Shown here in pieces: positions 31,859-40,708 of a stretch of 64,000 nt of DNA. Source of the DNA: a bacterium. GTDB lineage: Bacteria; Vulcanimicrobiota; Vulcanimicrobiia; Vulcanimicrobiales; Vulcanimicrobiaceae. A program made the translations under genes and the position numbers. Below the pieces are notes generated by a model. It was not told the DNA's origin, searched no databases, and saw only the letters and a program-made list of their open reading frames with translations. How positions within the stretch are numbered: the stretch's first letter is position 1; each line of letters opens with the position of its first letter. The stretch spans positions 1 to 64,000 of the forward strand of contig JAJYFL010000012.1 of assembly GCA_021790935.1 (NCBI GenBank). The letters are read 5' to 3'.

Positions 31859-31979
31859 AACACTATAGTCGGATGGAAAGACGCTTTGTGCAACCTCGTT
31901 TTGGTGTGGTTTTCAGGATAGTGGGCCATAATAGGCAACGGGTGCGTCGTTTGACCCATAGTCTGCATAGAGTAGGCCA

Positions 31980-32942
31980 ATGGAGCTAAAGCGCGGGAAC
32001 GAGGCGCTGGTACGATCGACGCTTGAGTCGAATCGGCGCGCTCAGATTGCGTCGGCGTTGGCAAAGCTCGCGCCGGATCACTGGATTCTCGGAACGTTCG
32101 ATGTTCGTTCGCGGCTCACGGGCGCGTTGGTCTCGGATGCAACGGTAACGCGGCGCTCGGCATACGATATGCTCTTCGTTTCGGGCGAGAGCGCGGCGGC
32201 GGAGGTCGTCTCGGCCACCGTCGCCACAAACGATGGCGGTGCGGTGCGGGTGCTGGCGCTCTACGATCGCGCTGGGAGCGGCCTGGCTCCGCCGGGCGCA
32301 GCCGATCTACTCGCCGCCATCGCCGAAAAATTGTTGGCGGACTCGGCTGTGCCGTTTACGGATGCATCGGAGTCGGAGGCGATCACGCGGCGGCACTGGC
32401 CGCATATCGCCATCTGCGAGTTGGACGCCCGCCTCCAAATGCTTGCCAGTTGGTTCCCGCAGAGAACGGCCGTTGCCGATCTCGTCGAACTCGTGAAACC
32501 CGCTGCTGACGGACGCCTGCCAGGCTACCTTCTGGACTCCGTGCGCGACATCGTCAAAGATTGGGATTGGAGCGACGCGAAACGCTGCCGCGAGCGTACC
32601 GCCTCCCCGGTGCCGGAGATTTTCTTGCGGGTCGTTCCGGCCGCGGCCGAGGGCGCCACGAGGGTCCTGGTGCTCTTCGAGGCGTTGCAAACTCGGCACG
32701 TGCTGCGAAAGGCCAGCCACTTTTACGGGATCTCTCAGCGCGAGGAGCAGGTGGTAGACTTTCTCCTCGAGGGACATACCATCGGCGAGATCGCGAGGGC
32801 GTTGGTCTTGGCCGAATCGACGGTGCAAGACCACGTCAAGCACGTCATCGCAAAGACGGGCTCGAACAATCGCGTGCAGATGGCCGCGCGGCTCCTCGGA
32901 TGGGCGTCGGGCACGAGAGCGGGCGATACGCCAAAACATTAG
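31980..32942 (+). CDS. LuxR-family transcriptional regulator with unassigned N-terminal sensor
   Basis: A 320-residue regulator. The last ~65 residues are a LuxR helix-turn-helix (YGISQREEQVVDFLLEGHTI, ARALVLAESTVQDHVKHVI). The first ~240 residues are not a receiver; predicted alternating helices and strands (LAVALYDRAGSG-like, FLRVVPAAAEGATRVLVLF) suggest PAS/GAF-like sensing, but no ligand site is recognised. It is transcribed towards the amyloid-like operon, which begins 98 bases after its stop. This makes it the best candidate for that operon's regulator. No obvious ribosome binding site. Confidence 0.82.
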   Translation: MELKRGNEALVRSTLESNRRAQIASALAKLAPDHWILGTFDVRSRLTGALVSDATVTRRSAYDMLFVSGESAAAEVVSATVATNDGGAVRVLALYDRAGSGLAPPGAADLLAAIAEKLLADSAVPFTDASESEAITRRHWPHIAICELDARLQMLASWFPQRTAVADLVELVKPAADGRLPGYLLDSVRDIVKDWDWSDAKRCRERTASPVPEIFLRVVPAAAEGATRVLVLFEALQTRHVLRKASHFYGISQREEQVVDFLLEGHTIGEIARALVLAESTVQDHVKHVIAKTGSNNRVQMAARLLGWASGTRAGDTPKH

Positions 32943-33040
32943 GCCCAGGACCTTTTTCCCGGCTCTCGCGTGAGCAACTGCTCTAGGCGCAAAATTGGCA
33001 CACCGTGTATGCTGAGCACCCTGCAGAAGGGACTCTCAGC

Positions 33041-33700
33041 ATGCCCGTTTCACTCGCCACGTCCTCGAATCCGACCCCGCTGAAGATGGCGATCGCGAAT
33101 GCGTTCGCGGTCGCCACGCTTGTGGCGCTCTCCGGCGTACCGGCGACGGCACTGGCGGATGGACCCAAACGAACCAACTCCGCTCCGGCGGGGACCGACC
33201 AGGCGGTCATTGCGGGCCAGAGCTTCGATGGCGTTACGGGTGCGATACGGCTGAACCAAGCCGCCGGAAACGGTAACGCGCAAGCAAACGCGATCGTCAT
33301 CACCAACGGCGCCGGCGTAAAGCTTCGTCTGATACAGCAGACGGACGCAACCGGGACCGTGAACGGCCGCGCGTCGATCCTGGATCGAAGCTTCGCGGGT
33401 GCCGTCGGGGCCATTCAGGTCAATCAGAGCGCCGGCAACGGGAACGCTCAAGGCAACCTCATCCTCCTGGAGCTGGGCAGCGGCACCTCCGAACTGGACG
33501 ACGGCACGCTGCGTTCGATGGTCTCCGAGCAACAGACCGGCGGATACGCCGGACCGCACGGCACCAACGTCGCCGGCGTATCGCCGGGGGCGTTCTCGAA
33601 GGCGAGCGGCATCGTTCAGGTCGATCAGGTCGCCGGTACCGGAAACAGCACTGCCAATAGTTTCCATCTGCAGATCCAACTTGGGACCGGCGATCCGTAA
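33041..33700 (+). CDS. Secreted triple-repeat protein, candidate Fap minor/nucleator subunit
   Basis: A 219-residue protein with a signal peptide (MAIANAFAVATLVALSG to ATALADG). Three imperfect repeats of ~28 residues lie at about 61-88, 117-144 and 185-212, on the pattern SF-x-G-x-x-GAI-x-LNQ-AGNGNAQANAIVI, spaced by variable linkers. Gln/Asn ladders of this kind are typical of functional amyloids such as Fap and curli subunits. It lies first in a five-gene set ordered like fapA/B-C-D-E-F, and its repeats are related to those of the next gene. ATG 33041 follows AGAAGGGA; an upstream ATG at 33005 is in frame. FapA or FapB equivalence is unresolved. Confidence 0.7.
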   Translation: MPVSLATSSNPTPLKMAIANAFAVATLVALSGVPATALADGPKRTNSAPAGTDQAVIAGQSFDGVTGAIRLNQAAGNGNAQANAIVITNGAGVKLRLIQQTDATGTVNGRASILDRSFAGAVGAIQVNQSAGNGNAQGNLILLELGSGTSELDDGTLRSMVSEQQTGGYAGPHGTNVAGVSPGAFSKASGIVQVDQVAGTGNSTANSFHLQIQLGTGDP

Positions 33701-33732
33701 GGCCGGCCCAGTACTAGGAAAAGGAGAACCTC

Positions 33733-34392
33733 GTGAAACATACCATCAAGACCGGCCTTGCGTCCACGGCGCTTCTGGCGCTCGTCGCTGCGATGTCGGC
33801 TCCCGCTTTTGCCGACATACTCCCGAACCCGGTGACGTCGGTCCAAGCGAACGTACAGCTCTCGAAAAACGCGACCGTGAACGACGGCGACGGCAACCGC
33901 GCATCTGTCGGCCGCGAGGCGTTCGAATGGGCGACCGGGAACGTCGGCGCCAACGTCGCATCTGGAGACGGCAACCAGCAGGCCAACGCGATGTACATCG
34001 ATCAGGGTCACACCGGCTTCTCGCTCTTCAGCGGAACGGTTCAACTCCAGAAAGAGAATGACGTGACGGACTCCGGCTATCAGCGCGCTCGCGTCCGCGG
34101 CGACGCATTCCAGCACGCGAGCGGCAATATCGGCCTCAACGTCGCTGCCGGCAATTTGAACCAACAGTCGAACACGGCCGCGATCCTCAACCAGGATCAG
34201 CTCAACGGCCTCGTCGCCGGTACACTGCAAGGCGCAAATGACGGCGATTACTACAACAGCGACGACAACCACGCGGCGATCTCAGGAAATGCGTTCGAAC
34301 ACGCATCCGGTAACATCGGCGTGAACGTCGCCGGCGGAAACGGCAACCAGCAATCCAACTCGCTCGTGATCAACAACGCGGGCAGCCACTAG
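33733..34392 (+). CDS. Candidate major functional-amyloid subunit (FapC/FapB-like)
   Basis: A 219-residue secreted protein with a clean signal peptide (MKHTIKTGLASTALLALV to SAPAFAD). Three repeats of about 49 residues lie at 41-89, 103-151 and 163-213. Each ends in the highly conserved block AFEHASGNIGVNVAGGNGN then QQSNSLVI; linkers are short and Asp/Gln rich. Three Gln/Asn-rich repeats separated by linkers is the layout of Pseudomonas FapC. No Cys is present, so the CxxC seen at FapC C-termini is missing. AAAAGGAG (33719-33726) gives a strong ribosome binding site, fitting high expression. A hairpin follows the stop. Confidence 0.75.
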   Translation: MKHTIKTGLASTALLALVAAMSAPAFADILPNPVTSVQANVQLSKNATVNDGDGNRASVGREAFEWATGNVGANVASGDGNQQANAMYIDQGHTGFSLFSGTVQLQKENDVTDSGYQRARVRGDAFQHASGNIGLNVAAGNLNQQSNTAAILNQDQLNGLVAGTLQGANDGDYYNSDDNHAAISGNAFEHASGNIGVNVAGGNGNQQSNSLVINNAGSH

Positions 34393-34432
34393 ATAAGAGA
34401 CTCGGCATCCACTTCGGTAGATGTGCGATCGG

Positions 34433-34465
34433 CGGCTCGAGGAGAACGTGCTTCTCCTCGAGCCG
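34433..34465 (+). terminator. 14-bp hairpin between amyloid subunit and peptidase genes
   Basis: CGGCTCGAGGAGAA pairs perfectly with TTCTCCTCGAGCCG around the 5-base loop CGTGC, 41 bases after the subunit stop and 31 before the peptidase ATG. No T-run follows. It is more likely an attenuator or mRNA-stabilising structure, lowering downstream expression, than a full terminator. Confidence 0.65.
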
Positions 34466-34495
34466 TAACCCCAAGAACGCCAACGATTTAACAGC

Positions 34496-35230
34496 ATGGA
34501 GAGGGTGAATCGGCTCATGCGGAACGCGGGAAGGATAGCGATCTGGTGCGCGGCGGCGGCGATGCTGATGCCGGCACCCGTGAGCGCGCAGGACGGTGCC
34601 GTAGCCGGATTCATTCCGGGCGCCGGCCTGATCCGCGTCCCGGTCGTTTCGCTTCTGGGCGAGCACTTCTTCGGGATCGTCCGCCAGCACACCGATTACA
34701 GCTGCGGGGCCGCCTCGGTGGCGACGATCCTGCGCTACGCCTACGGCATGCCGGCGAGCGAAAACAGCGTGATCCGCGGCATGCTGCAGGTTAGCAACCC
34801 CGCAGTGGTCCGCGTGCGCGGCTTCTCCCTGCTAGATATCAAGCACTACGTGAACGCGCTCGGGCTGGTAGGCGCCGGCTATCAAGTGCCGCTCGACAAG
34901 CTGTTTGCGGTGAAGGTCCCGACCATCGCGCTGCTCGACGAGGACGGCTACGAGCATTTCGTCGTCCTGAAGAAGACGACGCCCACGTATACCTATGTAG
35001 CCGACCCGATACGTGGGAACCAGACCCTTCGGACATCCGAGTTCGCTCGCATGTGGAACGGGATTATCTTCATCATCGCCGCGTCGAGCTACCAGCCTTC
35101 GAACGTGCTCGTCCGCGTGCATGCGCCGCCGAGCCTGCGCCGGATGGCCGACGGCATACCTCCGGACACCAGCGTGCTCGCCAACGCCGTCCTCTCTACG
35201 ATCTACATTCCCGGCATCGACCGCTTATAG
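34496..35230 (+). CDS. fapD: Secreted C39-type papain-like peptidase (FapD-like)
   Basis: A 244-residue protein with a signal peptide (IAIWCAAAAMLMPAPVSAQ) and a C39 peptidase domain. Catalytic Cys70 is in QHTDYSCGAASVATILRY, His154 in DGYEHFVVLKK, and the Asp is in the following YVADPIRGN. Unlike bacteriocin-processing C39 domains it carries no ABC transporter, as in FapD, the periplasmic peptidase of Fap amyloid operons required for fibre export. Its position after the subunit gene and before FapE- and FapF-like genes fits. ATG 34517 is an alternative start. A stand-alone peptidase of other function is the alternative. Confidence 0.78.
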   Translation: MERVNRLMRNAGRIAIWCAAAAMLMPAPVSAQDGAVAGFIPGAGLIRVPVVSLLGEHFFGIVRQHTDYSCGAASVATILRYAYGMPASENSVIRGMLQVSNPAVVRVRGFSLLDIKHYVNALGLVGAGYQVPLDKLFAVKVPTIALLDEDGYEHFVVLKKTTPTYTYVADPIRGNQTLRTSEFARMWNGIIFIIAASSYQPSNVLVRVHAPPSLRRMADGIPPDTSVLANAVLSTIYIPGIDRL

Positions 35231-35255
35231 ACACGAACGGAGATTGGAACGGATC

Positions 35256-36161
35256 ATGATCGCGCACGACCCCAAAAAACTAAGAACGGCAGCTCGCCGC
35301 ATCGTCGCGTGCGGAGCGCTCGCTGCGTTTGCGGCGGCCGCGTGTGCGGCGCCCGCCTTCGCGGCCGGCACGAGCAATCCGTTTGCGATGTTCGCCGCGC
35401 TGCCGACGGTCGGCGACGCGCAGCTCGGGACGATGCGCGGCCGCTACGTCGTTCCGCACTCGGGTGGACCGGGCGCGGTCGCGGCGGCAACTGCGCTGCA
35501 GCCGGGCCCGGGCATCGCCGGCGCGACCGACGGCGTCTCCGCGGCATCGGTGGCGCGGTCCACGCATATGGCGGGCCCCTCCATCTCAGGGCTCGGCACG
35601 AGCGTCGTCTACTTCGGCGTTCAGATGACCAGCACGTGGCAAGCGTCCTCCGGCGGGGTGGCCGTCGGTCTGAACCTCGGTATCAACGTGCAGACGGATT
35701 CCGTAACGATCTCGACGTGGAGCTCCTCGAACAACGGCGGCCTGCCGGCGGGGCCCGCGACCGGCAATAGCGTAAATGGCGCCCCGCCGGTTTCGGGCAT
35801 CTCGAATGGGGTCGGTCAAAGCATTCAAGTCGCCGGCGACGGCAATACCGTCGTCAACGACGCCGGACTCGTCGTTACGCAGAACGCACCGGATGCGGTC
35901 ATCACGCCGACGACGACCACCTGCGGATCGACGTGCACGACCACGATAGGCGCAAACTCCGTGACGATCGCGATCGCGACGGCCCAGGGCACGGTCTCTC
36001 AGTCGATCGGGCCGGACGGCGTCCTGCAAACCGTTCAATTGAACGGCAACTCAAACCAGATCGAAAGCGACCTCAACATGCAGGCCCAAGTGGCTCCATC
36101 TACGGCATCCGGCATCGGCAACATCCTCCCGATCCTGCAGTCGCTGAACGGCCTGCCATGA
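35256..36161 (+). CDS. fapE: FapE-like secreted protein with Gln/Asn-rich motif
   Basis: A 301-residue secreted protein with a long N-terminal leader and signal helix (RRIVACGALAAFAAAACA to PAFAAG). The mature part has strand-like Ser/Thr/Gly-rich stretches, a single VGQSIQVAGDGNTVVNDAG motif related to the amyloid repeats, a CGSTC Cys pair near residue 227, and a C-terminal LQTVQLNGNSNQIESDL. FapE is a minor exported component in Pseudomonas. Here the assignment rests on order (between FapD- and FapF-like genes) and the shared Gln/Asn motif. ATG 35256 fits the leader; the stop overlaps the next ATG. Confidence 0.65.
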   Translation: MIAHDPKKLRTAARRIVACGALAAFAAAACAAPAFAAGTSNPFAMFAALPTVGDAQLGTMRGRYVVPHSGGPGAVAAATALQPGPGIAGATDGVSAASVARSTHMAGPSISGLGTSVVYFGVQMTSTWQASSGGVAVGLNLGINVQTDSVTISTWSSSNNGGLPAGPATGNSVNGAPPVSGISNGVGQSIQVAGDGNTVVNDAGLVVTQNAPDAVITPTTTTCGSTCTTTIGANSVTIAIATAQGTVSQSIGPDGVLQTVQLNGNSNQIESDLNMQAQVAPSTASGIGNILPILQSLNGLP

Positions 36162-37468
36162 ACGCCAAGAAACTGTTCGTCACGGCGATGCTGGGCTCGT
36201 TCGTTGCGAGTATCGTACCGTTGCCGGCGCTTGCCGCCACCACGACGAGCGCGCAGCGCTTAAGGGCGATGCAGCATCAGCTCGACGTGCTCAAACACAA
36301 GTACGACGTACAAGAACGGCAGATCAAGCAACTCGAGCGCCTCGTGCTCCGCTCGCACGGGCATCTCGCCGTGGCCAAGGCCAAACCGGCCGCACCCGCG
36401 CAGCCGGCACCCGCTCCAGCGGTGGCCGCGCGCGCGGCCGCGCCCGCACCGGCCCCCCAACCCGTAGCGGCTGCGCCACCCGCGCCGGCGGTGAGTTCGC
36501 TCGGCAAACCGGCGCCCCAGACGAGCAGCGAGAAGAGCATCTACGAGCAGCAGAACGCGCTCTTCCATCACGGCATTACGCTCACGCCGGGCATCGCCTA
36601 CACGTATGCCGACAACCGCTTCTTCACGCTCAATGGGTTCCTGGCGCTGGGCGCGATATTCTTGGGCAACGTCAACGTCAGCCGCCAGGAGAACTCGCTG
36701 GTCATCCCAAGCCTTACGGCCAACTACGGCGCCACCAACCGGCTGCAGTTCGATATGACGGTACCCTACGTCGAGCGTGCCTCGCTGTATAGCTCGGTCG
36801 GCGCGCAAAACTCGTCGGCGCTCGCAAGCGAAAAACGCTTCTTCGCAGGCGGTCTCGGCGATATCAGCACCGGCTTCTACTATCAGTTGCGCCAGCACCG
36901 GCTCGACAGCCCGAGCGTGATCCTCAACATGCACCTCGCCGTACCCACCGGGCGTAGTCCCTACGGCATCAAGATCGTTCAGGATCCAACCAACTCGAGT
37001 CTGTCGTACCCGACGCGGTTGCCGACCGGGCAGGGCGTCTACACGGTCTCCGCCGGAGCCACCATGATCAAGTCGGTCGATCCCGCCATCATCTTCGGCG
37101 GCTTCAACTACTACCACAGTATCCCCGGGCACTTCGGCGACATCAGCGTGAACGCGGGTCAAGTCCAGCCCGGCACGGTCGCTCCCGGCGATGCGTATAG
37201 CGCCACGTTCGGCACGGCCTTCGCCTTGAACGACCGCATGAGCCTTACGTTTTCGTTCCAAGATACGATGGTCGGGCCGACGCGCGTCCACCCGAACGGC
37301 CTAGCGTGGCAGAGCATCGCCGGCAGCGAGATCAACGCAGGCGTACTGAACATCGGAACGACCTACGCCATCAACAAACGGGTATCGTGGCAGGCGCTGG
37401 TGGGTATCGGGGTCACGCAAGACGCCCCGAACATGACGCTGAATCTTCGCTTCCCCGAAAATTATTGA
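36158..37468 (+). CDS. fapF: Coiled-coil/beta-barrel outer-membrane exporter (FapF-like)
   Basis: A 436-residue protein. A signal peptide (MNAKKLFVTAMLGSFVASIV to PALAAT) is followed by a heptad-like coiled coil at residues ~30-62 (QRLRAMQHQLDVLKHKYDVQ and on). A Pro/Ala-rich linker of ~50 residues comes next, then a beta-barrel of about 300 residues with alternating strands and Tyr/Phe belts (GITLTPGIAYTYADNRFFTL, LGDISTGFYYQLRQHRL), ending in NLRFPENY. This matches FapF, the trimeric amyloid export pore with an N-terminal coiled coil. It is the last gene of the operon; the ATG overlaps the previous stop. It converges on leuS. Confidence 0.75.
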   Translation: MNAKKLFVTAMLGSFVASIVPLPALAATTTSAQRLRAMQHQLDVLKHKYDVQERQIKQLERLVLRSHGHLAVAKAKPAAPAQPAPAPAVAARAAAPAPAPQPVAAAPPAPAVSSLGKPAPQTSSEKSIYEQQNALFHHGITLTPGIAYTYADNRFFTLNGFLALGAIFLGNVNVSRQENSLVIPSLTANYGATNRLQFDMTVPYVERASLYSSVGAQNSSALASEKRFFAGGLGDISTGFYYQLRQHRLDSPSVILNMHLAVPTGRSPYGIKIVQDPTNSSLSYPTRLPTGQGVYTVSAGATMIKSVDPAIIFGGFNYYHSIPGHFGDISVNAGQVQPGTVAPGDAYSATFGTAFALNDRMSLTFSFQDTMVGPTRVHPNGLAWQSIAGSEINAGVLNIGTTYAINKRVSWQALVGIGVTQDAPNMTLNLRFPENY

Positions 37469-37475
37469 TTCGCGC

Positions 37476-39944
37476 TCAGCCTGCGACGATATTCAACAGC
37501 TTGTCGGCGACGAAGATGCGCTTGCGGACCTGCTTGCCTTCGAGTTGCGCGCGCACGCCGCTCTGTTCGAGCGCCAGTTCGTAGGCGCCATCCTCGCCGA
37601 TGCCCGGAGAGGTTTGGATGCGGGCGCGGATCTTGCCGTTGACTTGGACGACGAGCGTGATCTCCTCAAGGGCCAGCGCCCGTTCGTCGGGCTGGAGATA
37701 CGCTTGCAGGTGTACCGACTCGGCGTGCCCCAGGCGTTCCCACAGCTCCTCGGCCACGTGCGGCGCGAAGGGAGCGACGATCGTCGGCAGCGCGTGCACC
37801 GCATACTGCACCGCGGGCGAACCGGGCGCCGCCCTTCCCAGCGCCGTGAGCGCGTTTACGTACTCGTCGAGCTTCGCAATCGTCGCGTTGAAGTGAAAGC
37901 GGCGCGAGAGCGTTTCGTCGATCGCCGATTTCACGGCGACGTGAACCGCGCGGACCAGCTCTCGCTCCGCTGCGCTCGCCGCCGGCGGTAACTCTGCGAG
38001 CGACGTCCTCCCGGCGCGATCGAAGAACGGCTCGCACGCGCGCCAGACCCGGTTGACGAAGCGCACGCGCCCGCTGATGCCTTCGTCGGTCCACTCGCTC
38101 GTGTCCTCGGGCGGCGTCACGTAGAGCAGGAACAAGCGCATCGCGTCGACGCCCTGCCGCTGCACCGTTTCGTCGATCCCGACGACGTTGCCGCGCGATT
38201 TCGACATCTTCTCGCCGTTGTAGAGCACCATTCCCTGATGGAACAGGCGCGCGAACGGCTCCTCCGGCCCGTGGACCCAGCCGCGATCGTGAAAGAACTT
38301 GTAGAAGAAGCGCGAGTAGAGCAGGTGCAGCACCGCGTGCTCGGAGCCGCCGATATACTGATCGACGTTCATCCAGCGGTCGGCCGCCGCTTTGCGCCAC
38401 GGGGCGGCGTCGCCGTGCGGGTCGAGGTAGCGCAGATAGTACCACGACGACTCGAAGAACGTGTCCATCGTGTCGCTCTCGCGCGCGGCCGGCCCGGCGC
38501 ACGTGGGACAGGCGGTGTTGACGAACGCCGGATCCCGCGCGAGCGGCGAGCCTTCGCCCGTAATCGGGACGTCGGCGGGTAAGAGCACCGGCAGCTGCTC
38601 GTCGGGGACGGGCACCTCGCCGCAACGCTCGCAGTAGACGATCGGAATCGGCGTACCCCAGTAGCGCTGCCTTGATACCAGCCAATCGCGCAGGCGAAAG
38701 TTCACGGCCGTCTCGCCGGCGTGCATCTCCGCGAGCCGCAGCGCGATCGCATCGCGCGCGCGGGCGCTCGGCATGCCGGTGAAATCGCCGCTGGCGACCA
38801 GGCGCCCGTCGTCGACGTAGGCAGCTTCGAGCGGACCTTCGGCCGCGCTCCCCAGCGGCACGACGACCTGCGCGATCGGCAGCCCGAAATCGCGCGCGAA
38901 CTCGAAATCGCGTTCGTCGTGCGCCGGAACGCCCATGACGGCGCCCGTGCCGTACTCCGCGAGGACGTAGTTCGTCACCCAAATGGGCACGCGCTCGTGC
39001 GAGAGCGGGTGGATCGCGTGCGCCCCGGTGAAGACGCCTTGCTTGGCCATCAAACTCGTACGCTCGAGCTCCGATTTCGAGGCGAGGCTCGCCGCGAACC
39101 GCTCGACCTCGGCGCGCCGCTCCTCGGTGACGATCTGCGCGACGACGGGATGCTCGGGCGCGATCGCGAGGTATGTAACGCCGTAGACGGTGTCGATCCG
39201 CGTGGTGAAGACGCCGATGCGCGCCGCGGAGTTCTCCACGGCAAACGAAAACTGCACGCCGGCGCTGCGGCCGATCCAGTTGCGCTGCATCGTCTTGGTG
39301 CGTTCGGGCCAGCCTTCCAGCCCGTCGAGGCCGGCCAGCAGGCGGTCGCCGTAGGCGGTGATCTTCAAGAACCACTGCGAGAGGTTGCGTCGTTCGACGG
39401 GAGAGTGGCAGCGCCAGCAGCGCCCGTCTACGACCTGTTCGTTCGCCAGCACCGTCCGGTCGTTGGGGCACCAGTTCACCGGCGCCTCGCGCTTGTACGC
39501 GAGCCCGTGCTCGTACAAACGCAAGAACAGCCACTGGTTCCATCGGTAGTACTCGGGATCGCACGTGGCGATCTCTCGGCTCCAATCGTAGCCCGTGCCC
39601 ATCAGCCGTATCTGACGCTGCATGTTTTCGATGTTCGAGCGCGTCCATTGCGCGGGGTCGATGCCGCGCTGGATCGCCGCGTTCTCGGCCGGAAGGCCGA
39701 ACGCGTCCCAGCCCATCGGATGCAGCACGTTGTAGCCGAGCATGCGCATCATCCGCGCCACCGCATCGCCCAGCGTGTAGTTCTTCGCGTGTCCGACGTG
39801 GAGATCGCCGGAGGGGTACGGCAGCATCTCGAGCACGTAGTAGCGCTCGCGCGCGTCGTCGTCGGAGGCCCGGTAGAGATGCGCCCGCTCCCAGCGTTCT
39901 TGCCACTTTCGCTCGACGGAGCGGAAATCGTAGGACTCGGCCAT
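37476..39944 (-). CDS. leuS: Leucyl-tRNA synthetase
   Basis: An 822-residue class I synthetase charging tRNA-Leu. It has the HIGH-equivalent HVGH in [19 protein letters not shown] and KMSKS in [14 protein letters not shown]. The editing (CP1) domain has [19 protein letters not shown], and four Cys of a zinc site lie in [10 protein letters not shown] and [10 protein letters not shown]. Length is typical. I chose ATG 39944, the start of [18 protein letters not shown], with GGAG upstream. The frame stays open to 40118 only because it is antisense to comEA. Its 3' end is eight bases from the convergent FapF-like gene. Confidence 0.96.
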   Translation of the reverse strand: MAESYDFRSVERKWQERWERAHLYRASDDDARERYYVLEMLPYPSGDLHVGHAKNYTLGDAVARMMRMLGYNVLHPMGWDAFGLPAENAAIQRGIDPAQWTRSNIENMQRQIRLMGTGYDWSREIATCDPEYYRWNQWLFLRLYEHGLAYKREAPVNWCPNDRTVLANEQVVDGRCWRCHSPVERRNLSQWFLKITAYGDRLLAGLDGLEGWPERTKTMQRNWIGRSAGVQFSFAVENSAARIGVFTTRIDTVYGVTYLAIAPEHPVVAQIVTEERRAEVERFAASLASKSELERTSLMAKQGVFTGAHAIHPLSHERVPIWVTNYVLAEYGTGAVMGVPAHDERDFEFARDFGLPIAQVVVPLGSAAEGPLEAAYVDDGRLVASGDFTGMPSARARDAIALRLAEMHAGETAVNFRLRDWLVSRQRYWGTPIPIVYCERCGEVPVPDEQLPVLLPADVPITGEGSPLARDPAFVNTACPTCAGPAARESDTMDTFFESSWYYLRYLDPHGDAAPWRKAAADRWMNVDQYIGGSEHAVLHLLYSRFFYKFFHDRGWVHGPEEPFARLFHQGMVLYNGEKMSKSRGNVVGIDETVQRQGVDAMRLFLLYVTPPEDTSEWTDEGISGRVRFVNRVWRACEPFFDRAGRTSLAELPPAASAAERELVRAVHVAVKSAIDETLSRRFHFNATIAKLDEYVNALTALGRAAPGSPAVQYAVHALPTIVAPFAPHVAEELWERLGHAESVHLQAYLQPDERALALEEITLVVQVNGKIRARIQTSPGIGEDGAYELALEQSGVRAQLEGKQVRKRIFVADKLLNIVAG

Positions 39945-40048
39945 CTTCTCCAACATCGTTGCGCGATTTTCCGAACCCTGCTCGATTGGATAAGGATATG
40001 CCGCGGATAGCGTCTTTCCGAAGCGTATGCTCGGCGTGAAGGTAGGCC

Positions 40049-40663
40049 GTGTACCGTTGGATCGTGGTCGCGGCGGTCGTCCTCGTGGCGGCGCTGGCGA
40101 TCCGGCACCCCGTTCCAAGCGCGGCGCCGTCGCTCGTGGCGCTCTCGCCGCCTCCGGCTCCCCGCAGCGCCGCGCGGCGGCTTGCGGCGCCGGGAGAGGC
40201 TGCCGTCACCGTCTACGTCGTGGGTGAGATCCTACGCCCGGGGCTCTACCGTCTGCCGGCCGGCAAGCGCGCGGCCGACGCGGTCGCTCGAGCCGGCGGC
40301 TTTACGCCGGCTGCCGACCCGGCCGGCGTCAATCTGGCGCAGCGCCTGAACGACGGGGACCAGATCACCGTCCCAAAGCTCGGGGCGCAGGCAGCTTGCG
40401 CGCCGGCACGCCGCCGCCGGCGCACGACCTCCCGCCGCCGGAAGCCGGCCGTACGAGCGCCGGCGCAGGTCTCGCTCGACTTGAATGCGGCCAGCGCCGA
40501 GGCGCTCGCGCAGCTCCCAGGCATCGGCGACCGTTTGGCAGCGCGCATCGTCCGCTATCGCGAGGTCAACGGACCGTTCGCATCGGTCGACGAGCTCGCC
40601 GACGTCTCCGGAATGACCGATAGCCGCATCCAGAAGGTGGCACCTTTCATCATCGTACATTGA
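40049..40663 (+). CDS. comEA: ComEA-type DNA receptor (SLBB and helix-hairpin-helix)
   Basis: A 204-residue periplasmic DNA-binding protein for natural transformation. An N-terminal membrane anchor ([17 protein letters not shown]) is followed by an SLBB-like domain ([20 protein letters not shown], residues ~53-112). A basic linker ([14 protein letters not shown]) and a C-terminal ComEA helix-hairpin-helix pair ([35 protein letters not shown]) complete it. The start is GTG 40049, divergent from leuS by 104 bases. Its partner channel comEC is at 22628. Architecture matches ComEA closely. Confidence 0.9.
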   Translation: MYRWIVVAAVVLVAALAIRHPVPSAAPSLVALSPPPAPRSAARRLAAPGEAAVTVYVVGEILRPGLYRLPAGKRAADAVARAGGFTPAADPAGVNLAQRLNDGDQITVPKLGAQAACAPARRRRRTTSRRRKPAVRAPAQVSLDLNAASAEALAQLPGIGDRLAARIVRYREVNGPFASVDELADVSGMTDSRIQKVAPFIIVH

Positions 40664-40708
40664 TAAAAAGGCAAGGGAGCTCCTAGAGTCGGGCGAATCT
40701 CGCGCTCG

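Noticed and set aside
32995-33013. Sigma54-like promoter (TTGGCAC ... TATGCT) upstream of the amyloid-like operon
   Set aside because: The distance between GG and GC is 12 bases; sigma54 promoters need 10. No sigma54 activator is nearby.
33041-34392. Curli (CsgA/CsgB) as identity of the repeat proteins
   Set aside because: Curli loci carry CsgG/CsgE/CsgF; here the partners are a C39 peptidase and a coiled-coil barrel, which fit Fap instead.
37666-40209. 847-codon frame in another phase over leuS
   Set aside because: Arg/Ala-rich shadow translation of leuS in the same orientation; no family features.
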